Source of the DNA: Henricia sp. BOLD:AAB3569
Taxonomy: Eukaryota; Echinodermata; Asteroidea; Spinulosida; Echinasteridae
Direction of reading: 5' to 3'
Assembly: GCA_037783545.1 (NCBI GenBank)
Contig: JBBELK010000370.1
Coordinates: forward strand, 1,054,001-1,118,000
DNA: 64,000 nucleotides
Shown: positions 1 through 13,100 of the stretch, piece by piece
Layout of the letters: the number at the start of each line of letters is the position of its first letter
Numbering within the stretch: position 1 is the first letter of the stretch
The notes under the pieces: generated by a model
Told to the model about the DNA's origin: nothing
Databases searched by the model: none
The model's input: the letters and a program-made list of their open reading frames with translations, nothing else
Position numbers and translations under genes: made by a program

Positions 1-269
1 GTGCACTGACTCAAGTTTCACACTCTCGGATCATTTTATAAGACATCTCCGAAAATGCGAAATACTGCACCAAAATGTAAAATGCATGGAGGAGTACAGA
101 TTTCAAGGACCTCGGAATCCTTTAGGGATCTAGTTACAATATTACTCAGCGATTTGATGCTGGTGACCTCAAGATCGTGGTCTATTATTGTTACCCACTG
201 CCGATTTTGAAAATGAAAAACAGATTCCGATTTCATATCGCTCCCATTCTGATTTAACGAGATCGTGGG

Positions 270-408
270 GGAATCGTGGCCGGGTGGTTTAGGTCATTGA
301 CTCAACACTCGGGTAAAAACCTGGTGTTGCAGGTTCGATATCTGGTCACGGTATCTGTGCCCTTAATAACCACAAATTTTTCCCTCCTTCGGAAGGGATG
401 TAAAGTAG
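270..408 (+). mobile_element. SINE head fragment
   Basis: CGTGGCCGGGTGGTTTAGGT and CCTTCGGAAGGGATGTAAAG match the SINE at 60420. The box B region is eroded (GGTTCGATATC) and the 3' part is missing. Confidence 0.65.
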
Positions 409-720
409 GAAAATAGAATTAAGTACATGTAATCACAAACACATGCTAAAGCACTTTGTGACTAGCATTCATCAGAGCAAAATGCAAGAAAGGCGTTATG
501 ATGCTATCGACAATAGTATATGACTAAAGGCGGGAATGACATGTTCAGAATGCCGAGCGCTAATTGGTCAGTAGCAGGGAGCACGCTACATGTGCATGTG
601 CAGTTAGAATACACGTATAGTGTGTTGTGTAATGCCGTTTCAGGGTAATGCCATTTCAGTGTAATGCAGTTTCCTGTTAAAATCCCTCGAGGATGTTTAT
701 GGAGGATTTTCCATCAAGGT

Positions 721-811
721 ATGTGATTTGTTCCAGTTTTTCCCGGAAAATCTTTATCACAAGCCACAGAGACAAAAGCAAAGTTCTGGGAAATCCCCGA
801 ACAATCACATC
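721..811. repeat. Small hairpin element related to 61787-61880
   Basis: TGTGATTTGTTCCAGTTTTT pairs with AATCCCCGAACAATCACAT with several mismatches, and the middle has AGAGACAAAAG as in the other copy. Confidence 0.5.
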
Positions 812-830
812 TTTGCAGTTTACAGATTCT

Positions 831-1004
831 ATAGCACTCTCTCGAGAAGAGTAAGAAGATCACGTCGTGCCTGTGGCCGTCGGCTGCCAATGGCACCACC
901 CACCTATGTATCTCAATGTTTAGGTGAAACACACTTGTACGCTTCATGCAATTCAGCATACAGGCTGCAAAATGAAGTTCAACAAATTCAATAAATAAAA
1001 AAAA
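831..1004 (+). mobile_element. SINE 3' fragment
   Basis: GGCTGCCAATGGCACCACCC matches the 3' part of the SINE at 7218, followed by an A-rich AATAAATAAA tail. It ends 19 bp from the integrin exon 10 donor. Confidence 0.62.
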
Positions 1005-1022
1005 AACAGAAAAGTGACTTAC

Positions 1023-1125
1023 ATCTTGGTTCTGATAGAAGATGTAGACCCTGCCCGCTTCCCATTTATCTATGCTGGGCTTTTTGTCAGCAAACATGGG
1101 TGCTCCAATGATGATATCATCAAGC
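1023..1125 (-). CDS. ITGA: Integrin alpha exon 10: FG-GAP repeat 5, second half
   Basis: The exon is 103 nt with acceptor AACAG and donor GAT|GTAAGT in phase 0. It codes LDDIIIGAPMFADKKPSIDK followed by WEAGRVYIFYQNQD. LDD completes the calcium loop D-V-N-G-D-G-L-D-D. This is the last exon in the window; no continuation with an acceptor and FG-GAP similarity was found in 1-1022. Confidence 0.95.
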
Positions 1126-4100
1126 CTGTTTCCCAAAGTGAAAGAAAAAACATTCAAGTTTAGAATACAAAAACATCTTTTAACGGAGAAATATACCCAA
1201 GAAACGAAAATCACTATCTAAACAAGTGCAATTTGTACATTATTATGTTAAGAATAAGAAATATAACCTGCTGAAAAGCAGATATGAACTCCACAAAGAA
1301 TGGCATTTGCAGCAATGTTTTTTTAATGTGGTGCCGCCATTTTGTCCATTTTAATGCGTTTGCATACATTTTGTTTTGTGCATTGCCATAGGAATGCACA
1401 AATGAGTTATATGCAAAAATGTTATTCCTTGCCCAGGTTTCGGACAAAATGATGGCACCCATACTGCAAAACATTGCTACATTTGCCATTCTTTGTGAAA
1501 TTTGTGTCCAGTCATACAAGAGAAGGAAAAAAAATCATAATTTTACAGAGCAGTTACAAACTAATTGAATGCTTCCCTAAATCTGTAAGAATGAGATATT
1601 TATAAAAATTAAAAAAATTCTGAAATAGATTTTTGGAAGGCCATATGAGGTTTTGGGAGTATGCAGGGACTTAAAAGGATCCTGAAATACTAAATAACTT
1701 TATGCACAGTTTCTGCTGCATATGAAGGATTATTATTGTTTAGAAAGACAATACTACTGTTCATTTTGATGCCCCATGAATAGAAGGTAGCATTGTGCAA
1801 CTTTGAAAATTTCTTTACAGAAACTCACAGAAAGAGGGCGCTGTTTGGGGCATGTCACTTTAGGAACACACAGCAGAAAAGCAAAGAAAATTGGTGAAAA
1901 ATTGCTGCAGTTTCCAGCATTAGTTTTTACATGGCTTACAGCAGGCAACATGTGAAACAAACCCAAACAATCATGGGTTACAAAAGTTTCAGCAAGTTGG
2001 AGAAAATACTGAATACTGTGTGCACAGTTGAATGAGATTTTCCTGCGTTTGCCTAATGTGACATCACAACTTTGCTTGATGAATATGTAAATTGTCATTT
2101 GCATAAAAATCAAAAACCTTGATTTTAACTCCTAAAACAACTTCCAAGTAGAATTTTTATGACTGTAAATGAACGGGGTAGTCGCATAGCATGGATTTCA
2201 TTGATAAACATACTATTTCAGGGGCCCTTTAAATGTTAAAATAACTGCAGACACTGACACATAACCATAAAGTATTTTACAAAAAAGCCCATGTTAACAT
2301 GACACTATCTTGCAGCACCACGTTCAAGTGTCTAAGTGGTGAACTGAAATGTCCGAGTGTCTAAAAGTGAGGCCTTTGAGTCTAGCAACCCAAACACTCT
2401 GAAACCACATCTTTCGATTTCCACTCCGAGACATTTTTAACCATCCATCTTGGAAGTCTTTCAGATAGAATTATCGAGTGACTGACACGGTGCATCTACT
2501 TACGAAGCCATGCAGAATTGCGGATACTTAACATGGGAGAATAATTCCAGGGATAAAATTCAAGATGACCGTGTACATCAAAGCATTGACAAGCATAAAA
2601 TATGACAAAACATAGTATTGAAAGAAGGCGAGTAAAATCTTGTCACATTAGCACCGATTTCTTGAGGTCTATAAACTCATTTTATACATGAGCCTTCCAA
2701 CATTTGCCAAGTCGGATTTTGGTTCAATTTGGATGAAAATCAGTTGGTCCAGTTGGGTCTGACTTATTCAAGTTTTACAGAATAGACCGTTTCGAATAGC
2801 TTCCATCTTGTAGTTGTAGGGCAGTTTTTTTCTTCTCGAAGACATGCATGGTTGCACATTTATTTGCTTCCATTGTTGGCGAGTTTAAACAACAAACTGC
2901 CCAACAAGATGGCAGCTATTCAATACAGTCTATATAAAGTTTCAGATTTTATTTCCCAGTTTTAGCAAATTTCCCAGACTTCATTGCTCATTTAATCAAA
3001 AAAGATAAATCCATTACAAAACAGACTGTTAGACTTGTCAGAAAGCAAACCCACGAGACCAAGTCCAGTAATTTGAGTATCAGTCTAGTACTTTCTGTAC
3101 TGTACCATATCCAGTGCTTTTTGCATTTTCCCCCAATTTAAACAGCAAATGTTTATTGTTATGGCTCTGGTCCAATAAAAATATTGTTAGTCTAATAAAA
3201 ATATTGTATGGTCTCGTAAAAATATTGGTCTACTGTAGTAAAACATGAGTCAGTACTCCTGTAGTCTTACGATGTTTAGCTCAAATTCGAGCCCTGCTCA
3301 AAATTATTTTAAATGGCGCTTTTTTTTACTTAGGCACAGGCTCGTCAGCTAGGCGCGCACGCCAAATTCGTCCCACGAAATACGCAGCTCCATAGCAAAG
3401 GCATAGAGCTGCGTATTTCGTGGCACAAAATTGGCGCGCGCATTGCTGACAAGCCTCTGCCTTTAAACAGCAAATGCATGCTGTATTTTTTCTTGTTGTG
3501 ATCTGGTAATACTTTTAGTACAGTAGTTTTTTGGGACGGAATTTGAGCCCTGAAATAGTTTGACACCTACCCATCACCATTGACGTCCTCAACTACCATG
3601 GTATGACCAAAGTATGAAGCTATCTGCTCCCCACTCAACTCGGTTAATGCGTCTAAGTTTGTGTCAAAGATGTTCACCTGCAGAAAGTCATGGAAAGTAT
3701 TAAAAATTAACGAGGCAACGTGTGAAATGATCCACAAGTTGGTTTTGCAAAAGAGGAGATAAGAGTTGTCCATGCTCGAGTCCTACAATGGGACTTAGAA
3801 CCTCTCAGGATTCAAAGATGCTACATCCTGGACACTAGGGCCTATACTGTATTTGGGTCTTTCCACAGTAATGGGGTACATTTCTGTGACATTCAAGATC
3901 TTAGGTCCCAGTTCACTTCAAGTGTGTTTATTTTATCTTTAAATTATGCAGCTAAACTGAGGAGTAAGAAAAATAGTCATACAACATACATTTCTGAAAA
4001 CCCAGTGCACAAATTTTCCTATTACGTATGTAACAAAGACAGAAAAAAGTCACTAAATGGTCTGTCCACGTATAGAAAAATTTGTACACAAGCTTTTCAA

Positions 4101-7100
4101 AAATGTATGTTATGGCAGCAATTTCTTACCTTTTTGGGTAAAAGTTATCTCCTGAGAACAACAGTACAAGGAAATTTCTTTAATTTTGAGATAAGCTCAA
4201 GACTTCTGAAAGGAATTATTGACTTATTTTTCAAATGTACCCCATTACTGTGGAAAGACCCATTTGTGCCCCAACATGATGGAGTAGCCTACTCGGCCTT
4301 GAGATGTGTGACTCGTATGTGTTGTTCATATTCTAATGTTCATTATTAATGGCATATCAAATGACAGTACTATGTCGTTTTTCCCAACTTACTCTGCCTC
4401 TGAGTGAGTTTCCTCGAGGAGCTCCGACAGCGTAATCTGGCCGATTATCCCCATTAAACTCGCCTATTGCCACCGAAAAACCTGTGCACGAAAACGAGAA
4501 TGTTAAGAGCCATGTTGAGACTTTACTTTTCTCAGGAATTTCATCAAGACAATGGTATAAAAAGTGGTTAAATTTTTACAGTAGTTTGCTCGGGGGCAGC
4601 ATAAGAAAAAAAAAAATCCTCTTATCAGGTACGAGGGGCGGGTTGTGCCATTTTAGACTTATTTCAGGTATGATATTGCGTATCGCCAATTATGTATAGG
4701 TATACTTCTCATAAATTTGTGAAGTATGCGCGATCTCAGACTTGAAATAAGTCTAAAATGGTACAATCTGCCCCCCGTACCTGATATCAAGAATGTTTTC
4801 TTACGTGGCCTCCTGGTTTGCTCGGTAAACCGACAACCAACTCGATATTAAAGTAACTCTTCAGTGACTGTGGCCATATGTACATTGTGTAATCAGGAAA
4901 TATTACCGAGAAAAACTGCACACACTTTGCCCTTTGGCAAGGCTTTTTGCCATGAATTGCCTCTCTCCACCCAGGAGAAAATGGGTACCTGCGAGGGTAG
5001 TGAAAGCTTTAGTGTTACATTAGTACATGTGCACGCAAGGATTATATTATATTATATTGAGCCCAATGACCAGGGGTAATAGCATGACAGTGCCTTCAGC
5101 ATCCTCGTAACGTATATTATGTGCACAATATTAATGTCTCTATAATTATCATCACAAATCGAAATCCACATACCAAACCCACATATTTCCCTCCCCAACC
5201 CTACCACATCCAATCCAAACCCACGTACTACATGTATATGTAACCTCTAACCCTGCTACCTGAAATACCGCTGTGACACTCCTGAAATGCAGTTAAATGT
5301 ACAAAGTACAACCTCCTGTTAAATTTGACCAGATAAACACAGACGAGTGGACAAAAGATGAACAGTATATGAATATTTCATTAATCATCCAAATTGAACA
5401 CCTGCGGCCAATATCGCAACGTTGGTAACTTGTGCCTTTAGGCTACCATATAATGTTATTTTGTAAACAGTATAAGCACTGCAAAGTGTTCGCTACAAGC
5501 TACACGTAGGGGGAAGAATTTGTTTAAAGGACCCTGAAATGGTATTTTTACAATTTAAATCTTTCAAATGATCCCTTAAAGGCATCTAGCTAGCTGGTTG
5601 TCAAGATTAGCCAACCTAAATCGTTGCCCTGTAGCCAGCTTGGAGGTTTTTCAGCATGGCCACAAAGTGAGAGAGTAGGAAGAATTACTCAGTAGAGGTG
5701 GGAGGGAATACCCCATATTTACATGTACATGTATGGGGGGAACCCACAGAATCAAGCAGGGACTGAGAACCCAATCCACATACCCTTACCAACAATTTGT
5801 GAACTGCCCATGTCAAAGGAGGGCGCTGTATACCACATTACGCGCACGCGCAGTAATTGTTTACATGTAATTGTTTGCTGCGCTATAGTTAGAACAGAGA
5901 TTTGTACGTTTGTCATGCCAGTTCACGTAAAAATACTTTTTCGCTTGATGTAAACTTTAAAATACCCCCCTTTGACACTATTTGCAAATTTGCTACGGCT
6001 ACCCATTTTCTCGGCAGATAGGCATATTGTACGCTCTCATGTGCCTTTTGCCTCACAAATCATTATGGCACATGACTTGTACACTGGAAAATAATCAGTA
6101 TTTTCGTCCAAAAAAGAACATTGTGATGTCTCGTTGTCAAGACGCTGCACAACTACCGTACTAGCGCGCGGTCAATGTAAGTTCGCGCATGCGCAGAATG
6201 GGTGTTCACATATTTCTGGTAATGCCGACTTGGACGGGATTCGAACCAGGGGCACAGAGGAGGAAGGCAAGGAAAGAACCACTAAACCAATCCGATTCCC
6301 TTGCTTAAATCCATAGTTGGTACAAAGTTCTGTTAAACTAGCAGTTATCAGAACCCCGTGTGACAAAAGCCTACAGCCATTGTGATATTACAAAAACAGT
6401 TCAACATTCCACGCATACTAAGTATGGTGCCTCTGGCAAAGAAAAATGTGCCTTTGAAGTGGCAGAAGCCTTGTATTGAAGTAACAAGCCTTCTTTGAAG
6501 AGTACTGGGGCCAATTTCAATTTTGTGATTATCGCAACAATGATCGCCAACAAAAAATCCATGGCTTCAACATACAGCACCTACAGCGTACATGCATCAA
6601 AATGGAGTTTGTTGTTTTTATATAGTGGCATTGCACAGCACAGTAAATGGGCTAGGGCAAATCAAACACTTAATCTTATCTTTCTACAGAATCACACTTG
6701 TCATGATCCTGAGGCTTTGAAAGTAAAAGTGACTCGACAACCAAGACATTGTGAATAACAAAGTAAATAACAATCCTGAGAGAAGGAAGCTGTTCAGAAG
6801 TTTCAGATTTGTTTCTCACTTTTATTTATATTAATTTTATTAGCATAGCGTACTTTTTTATTAATGTCCTACGGCACTACTTCTAGTCTTAAAAAACCAC
6901 ATTTTTGCTTTCAATATTAATCAGTGCCATTTCAGGTAGGCTATGCATATACCTGCCAACATTGCCGAGTAAAAAACTAAGCACTGCACCCATTTTCATG
7001 TACACAACACATGCGGCACACGCGGGGAGTCAGGTCGAGTCGACCGTTCCGATTGTCCCGATTTTTAACACTTAATTAAAAATCAGAACTAGTTGGCAGG

Positions 7101-10100
7101 TACGGGTAGGCCCGTCTTACCAAAAGGTAACCAACAATTCACTCAAAACCATTTTTTCATTTTAATGGGTTTAAGGAAGTTTAACGCAGCCCGTAACCTG
7201 AATTGCTTATAAGTGTCTTCCTCCTAAACATGGAGATACATAGGTGGGTGGTGCCATTGGCAGCCGATGGCCAGAGACACCGGGTAATCCACCAACTCTT
7301 CACGAACGAATGCTCAGGCATAAGTGCATTACACAACACACTGGACCAATGGCTTTACATCCCTTCCGAAGGATGGAACAATTGTGGTTTAGTGCCTTGC
7401 TCAAATTTAAGGCACAGGTACCACGGCTGGGTATTAAACCTGCCACACCAAGCTTTCACATTAATGTTGCAAACCAACGTAAACCACTCGGCCATGGTAC
7501 CCCATCTTTGGGTTCCCTTATCAATTGTTTCCCCTTACGCCTCCCCGGGCTACCCCACCCAAGGTGGGGATTGTCACTTCTCGTGTGACAAAATCCCCAC
7601 ACCTGGGGCAAAATTTAGATTACAAAATTTCCACCTCCTAAAGGGGGAGGGGGTGTGTGTGTGGGTGCCGGGGGGGGTGGGGGGGGGGGGGGGACAACTG
7701 ATAGGTGTAGTATTTCTGATTCGCTCATGAATATTTTAACAGCATTCACAAGCATTGTGTAATACGGAGATGGGCACGCATCAAAACCCATTAACGAGGT
7801 AACTCATCTTGTGAAACAAAAGCCCAAAGTAAATTAATCTTGCTAGCACCTATCGCCCGTTTCCTCTGGTTTTTGTTAATTGCAAGCTCAGTCAGCCGCG
7901 GTAATGAACATGACAAGTATGCACCAGCTGTCCAGGTAATCAAAACCTCCCAAATATCCCAAGGCTTAGGGACAGACCAGTAATCCAACCCGACATTGTG
8001 CTGGTGATAAATCAAATAAAGACGTTTTTTTTGGAGAGCACTATTTTATTAAGGAAGATGGGAAGGGATGTTTGAATTTGGACTTTGCGATGATACGAAG
8101 TCTTGTAAGGCTCAGCTACATGTACTTTGGAGGTTCTGTTACAGAGACTACTAGTTCAAATACACACAAAAATGTTGACTATTATACAATAGAAATTGTA
8201 ATGCGCACATATCCACTGTGCTGGGTGCTAAAGGCGCATCAAAACACAGAAAAATACAGAACAATTAACTGTCAAAACTATACTTAGTGGCATAAGATGT
8301 TTTAAGTAAGGATATCAATTTGGATAAACAATGGGAGAATTTAACAGCGTGTTTCTATTGTGCACTCCAATTCACTCCGTATTCGTCACTATTTTAACCA
8401 ATCTGTGAAGAGTATACAGTGCTAACCTAGTTATGTCAAAGTGGTCGTTTGTTGCCCAACATACTTCTACTGATAAGGTCAAACGATAAAATGCCAGGTG
8501 TCCCACGTTACATCTTATGCAAGTGCCGGAAGCAAAGAAAACCATCTCAAGACAGATCAACTTGTTCACAGAATACTTCTCGGTGTACCTGTTTATTTCC
8601 GGTACATCCAGGAAATGTTACACCGACGTGTTTCCAATGCAAAAAAACAATCGGTACTACACCACATGGTTAACACTTCAGAACAGAATGCTTAATGCAT
8701 AGTTCCGACCTGTCAATCAAGCCGAACCCGCCGACCAATCACAACAGAGCTAGCAGACGGCGCCCACATAGGTCAAAGTGATGCAATCATCACAACAATC
8801 ACGCGATTTTCTGCCCATACAGTTTGTAAGTTGTATGCGCCAGTGACCGGGTGAATTTTGGTTTCAATATCGGGCGATTCGCTGTTCAAAGGTAGGAAAG
8901 CGCATTTTTATGAATATATGTCATCCCTGCATTACTAGCCCTTCGCTCAGTGTGTGCGCGCTACAGTAACTGTCGACCCTAAAACATAAATACCTTTGAG
9001 TTTTCTCCAATGAATCTGTGCTTTCCATGCCGAGTCCCGTTGCTTTGTACGTTGTCGCCATTTTTTTGCAATGGCTTGTGAGCACATAGCAACAGTATCT
9101 AAGGGGCAGGGTTAACTGGGCAATCTCGGAACTATGCATTGGCATCACATCGAAAATTTGTCACGTTCTAGTGGACCAGTGAACCAGTTCTACTCCAAAC
9201 TACATGTACAACGCAGACAACCGTTCCTCAAAAGAAACATGCTGGTTAGAGAATTCCAAAGTAGAGGGACCCCAAAGAAATCTGGCACTTCAAGTTTGTT
9301 TAGAGTTTCCTCGAGTCTGAGCAACATGTTGTTGGATCTTAGAGTTCTTAGCGAAAAGTAACCCTGGACAAGCATGGACATAGATGCTTTTCAAAGAGAG
9401 ACCTTTGCCTCTCTTTGAAAATTGCGCACAATTGCATTTTTATATAAGAAAAACATCCCTCCATCTTCCCTGCCCAGTGCACCATCAATTGGATTAATTC
9501 TGAATATATACAATTACCTCTTTTTCAGTATAAATAGGTTGCCTTTTCCAGGAACAAGCGTACGTGCCTTTTAAGCTCATTTTATATTAAAAAGAAATTG
9601 TACTAGCATAGTAGGAATGTACAGGTGGCTTCATATCCGTTACAATACTAGCAACAGCGCTGGAAACCGCAAATGGATTCAATAAATCTTGGGGGCAAAG
9701 CACTGTGGATGATGGAGACAAAATTAAACCATAGTTAGGCATTAAAGCCCCATACATCATTTGCAGTTACCCACAATTTTACTTCACGAGTTGACAAGAA
9801 TAAACTGACTATTAACGTGTTGATAGCAATGGTAACAAACACCAAATTAATTTTTTGTCCCGTGTAAAATGTTACCTTTGTCAGAAAAATTGCCAACTGA
9901 AGGTGCTTTTTAAATTTTTACCATTCATTTATGCACAAAAACCACGCATGGATTTTTCAGGTTTTCTGCAGTGTTACTTCATTTATGTGGCTGAAATGTC
10001 TGCACTTAAGCAGTTTTATCAACATACTCTTTGGGTATGTTCAGACGGAGGGCTACTTTTTTTAGCCCAAAGCCAATTAACAGACTCAGCGGGGGTTCGC

Positions 10101-13100
10101 TGGAGCTAAAGTGAGTTAGTCCAAAATGCCCTCCCGTTCAAACGGTGATGATAACTCCGGAGCTACAGTTAGCTCCGGAGCTAAAATGTGGTCAAATTTG
10201 ATAGCATATTAACATTGGCCAGATGCCACAGAGCGAGGTCAGTTGCGTTCAGTCAGTAAATAATGGTGGAGCTAAGTCATAAAAGAAACCCCGCTGGGCT
10301 GAAAGTGGGGCTAGCCCCACAAATTTGTGGGGCTAAGTTTGGGGAGGGCTAGCCCCGGAGCTAGCCCCAGAGGTGGAGCTAGTTGCGTTCTAACGACGGG
10401 AGTTTGGGGTGGAGCTAGCTAGCTCCGGAGCTAGCTCTTGAGATAGCCCCTCGTCTAAACGACCTCACTTAGTCACGGGTGGAAATAACACAATTTTTAA
10501 CAGTTTACCAATCATGTACTCTATCTTTAAATTTTTAGAAATGGCTTTGCAGAGAAGAGGTCGATTAGGTCTCTGAATGTTAAAGTGAAATACATTATAG
10601 AATGGCACAGCCAGATCTCATTAATATAATAAATGGTCCTTGGGACTTGCATATATTACCTTATTATGAGAGGAACGTAATTAGGAATGAAAAATATGGA
10701 GAATGGATTGGGATAGACAATCATAGACAGAAGTGTATATGTTGATGTACATGTATGTCATATTTTGTCAGTTGCCTAGGCAACAGCTCTATACACTAAA
10801 ATCACTGAACCGTGTCCATGTGCTTTTGGCAAGGGATGCTTTATTGCAAGGCTCAATATTTAGAGCAAATTACCATGGCAACCAACACGCTTTCCATAAG
10901 CACAATGCTGCATTATTAACAGTGGTTGTAATATCAAGGACTGACTATTTTAGGAACTTCTATTCAAAATTGTTTTTTTCTTCTTCAGATTTAACGTGTC
11001 TATATTAAACTGACTGCCTAGGTGTGCTCGGGATTTGCATTGAATAGGCTTTTAAAACGTTGGTACCGGTACCCAACTTCATGTAATACCCCTTTCCCAC
11101 AACTAAATCTCTGGGTTATCTCGGGGCTAACGGTAAGTCTTAACCCCGAGGCGGCACGAGCGTTCCCACTTCTCTTTCTGGCCCGGGTTAAGACAAAAAA
11201 TTTGGCTGTTACCCTGGGGTCCGTTAACCCAGCCAGCGACCAGGGTCAAGGATGGCAATCTCGGGGGTTAATGGCCAAACCCTGGGGTAAGCATTGTAGT
11301 GGGAAACTAAGCAGGGTTAAGTGTTCACAGGCAATCAGCCACTGTAAAGAGTGTCCGTGTGTAGTGGGAAACCACACGGCGTTAACCCGGGGCAAGCTCG
11401 CCCCGGGTTTAGCGAAACTATGGGTTTATGAAACAAATGGGAACAGAACTTTGGGTTAATGAACCCCAGGGTAAAAAAAGCTTAACCCAGGGCGGCAAAT
11501 CTCTGGGTTAAGCAGTTTGTAGCACTTGGGAAAAGGGTAATAATATTAGTTTTTTTTAAGTAAACCATCGGGCTCTAGCCAAATTACAGAAAATGAACAG
11601 AGAGAAGGCCTGAAGTGTATTTTTGGTATCCTTTCATTGTTTTTTCTAAATCTTTCAAACCTTGTGCTATTGGCAATACATCATTTAAACAAAAACACAC
11701 AGGCAAATACAAGTAATTGAATCTGATGGCTTCAATTCTACCTGCCAAAACAAATTTCTTTCAGACACTTCAATTCGGACAACACCCTAAAATTGCCCAG
11801 CCTCTGACAGGTGTCTTAAAATGAAACGAAATGAACTTACCACTATAGCTATCGTCATACTCTGGGTCCAACTCATCCGTACTTAGCGGTTCCACCGAAG
11901 ACACCAGACTTTGCACGTAAATCTGACCTGCAGAGGGGACGAAAGTAGGTCACGCTTGTCAGACGTCTGGCGACAAACAATGTAAGGAGCGCACACCTTT
12001 CCCGATTGAGAAGTCACGGGAAATCAGCATTTGACAATCATCAAATTTCCTGCTGGTACAATCGTGACTGATTACGGTACCATCCTCGATATAACTGATG
12101 ACACGCGATCCTTAATTATAGAAGAAACACAACGTGCCTGGAGTAAATCGGAACGGGCATTCACCGGCGGAAAACCACTCCCAATTTTGTTATTGCTCGA
12201 GGGCTGTGAATGTCTGTTTTTGTTCTGATAACTGATATGGCAGAAATTTGCATTAATGAATACCACTACTGAGTGGTCGTTTGTAACAGTGAGTGATAAA
12301 TTGCATTATATTTTAATAGCTAGGAAGCCAGGAGCAAAGTTACCGAGCACAAGGCTCTCCGGGAACTCTTTAGTCATAACGAAGTTAACAAAGTCATCTT
12401 TTTTTGTGCGGGTGGGGAGAGGGGGGTGGGGGAGAGGGATACCGCTGTTACGCATGTGGATATGTTTTCGCACGAATGCTTCAATGTGGGTAATTGGGTC
12501 TTTCTATAAATTAGGGGTCCAATTTTGGTGTCCCCCGTTACATTTTACATCTCGTTTTTGTAAATTCAGGACGCATTCTTTAAATACTTTCAATCTCAAA
12601 GAGTGAGTACATAAAGTAGAATTCATTAAAAAAAAAATTAAAAGCCATTTTAATGATTTTTGTACGAAAAACAACACATCAGGTGTAACGGGGGACACTA
12701 AATGTCACACTTTTGGACCCCTAATTTTTAGAAAGACCCAATTATCCTATAGTTGAAATAGCAGAATCTTACGGATGCAAAAAAATATGTTTTTGGGTGC
12801 CTAACCCACAACTCAGTGGCGTTACTGATCAGTTTGCAGATCTATGCATTAATGTACTCTCAAATTCTCACTTCAATACTTGCACATTTCTTGTTTTCTT
12901 GTTATGGATAGTATTTTGGGGAGATATATTTACGGGAAGTAAGGAATTATGGACCACCGAACCCGCCATTTGCTATCGGCATGCTCGGTGGTCGAGTGGT
13001 TAAGATGTTTGCCTTGTATGCAAGTGGTCGTGGGTTTGAGTCCTGCCCGAGCATGCTATGAGTTTTAGCATGTCCTCGGGAAACGCACTTAGTGTATAGT

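Larger units (their letters stand above)
1..1022 (-). other. Integrin intron 10 (partial)
   Basis: No coding exon is visible here. The interval holds a SINE head fragment (about 270-408), a small hairpin element (721-811) and a SINE 3' part (about 831-1004) that ends 19 bp from the donor of exon 10. The rest shows no recognisable feature. Confidence 0.7.
1126..3570 (-). other. Integrin intron 9
   Basis: This GT-AG intron (2445 bp, donor GTAGGT) holds inverted-repeat elements at 1291-1498, 2782-2937 and 3331-3464. The stretch 1500-2780 shows no gene or clear repeat. Confidence 0.85.
4482..11840 (-). other. Integrin intron 7
   Basis: This 7.4-kb intron has no exon. It contains a hairpin element (4627-4795), SINE-like tail sequence (about 4925-5090), a minus-strand SINE (7218-7503), a G-run (about 7670-7694), a dispersed repeat (9775-10020) and two palindromic-word elements (10032-10467, 11088-11538). 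Stretches 5100-7200 and 7740-9740 show no gene. Confidence 0.8.

Noticed and set aside
11022..11459. Open frame of 145 codons
   Set aside because: It lies almost entirely inside the GGGTTAA word element; openness follows from the repeated words.
12504..12698. About 60-codon frame conserved in three element copies
   Set aside because: The copies are similar at the DNA level throughout, so a shared frame is expected without selection; there is no domain and the fourth copy has lost it.
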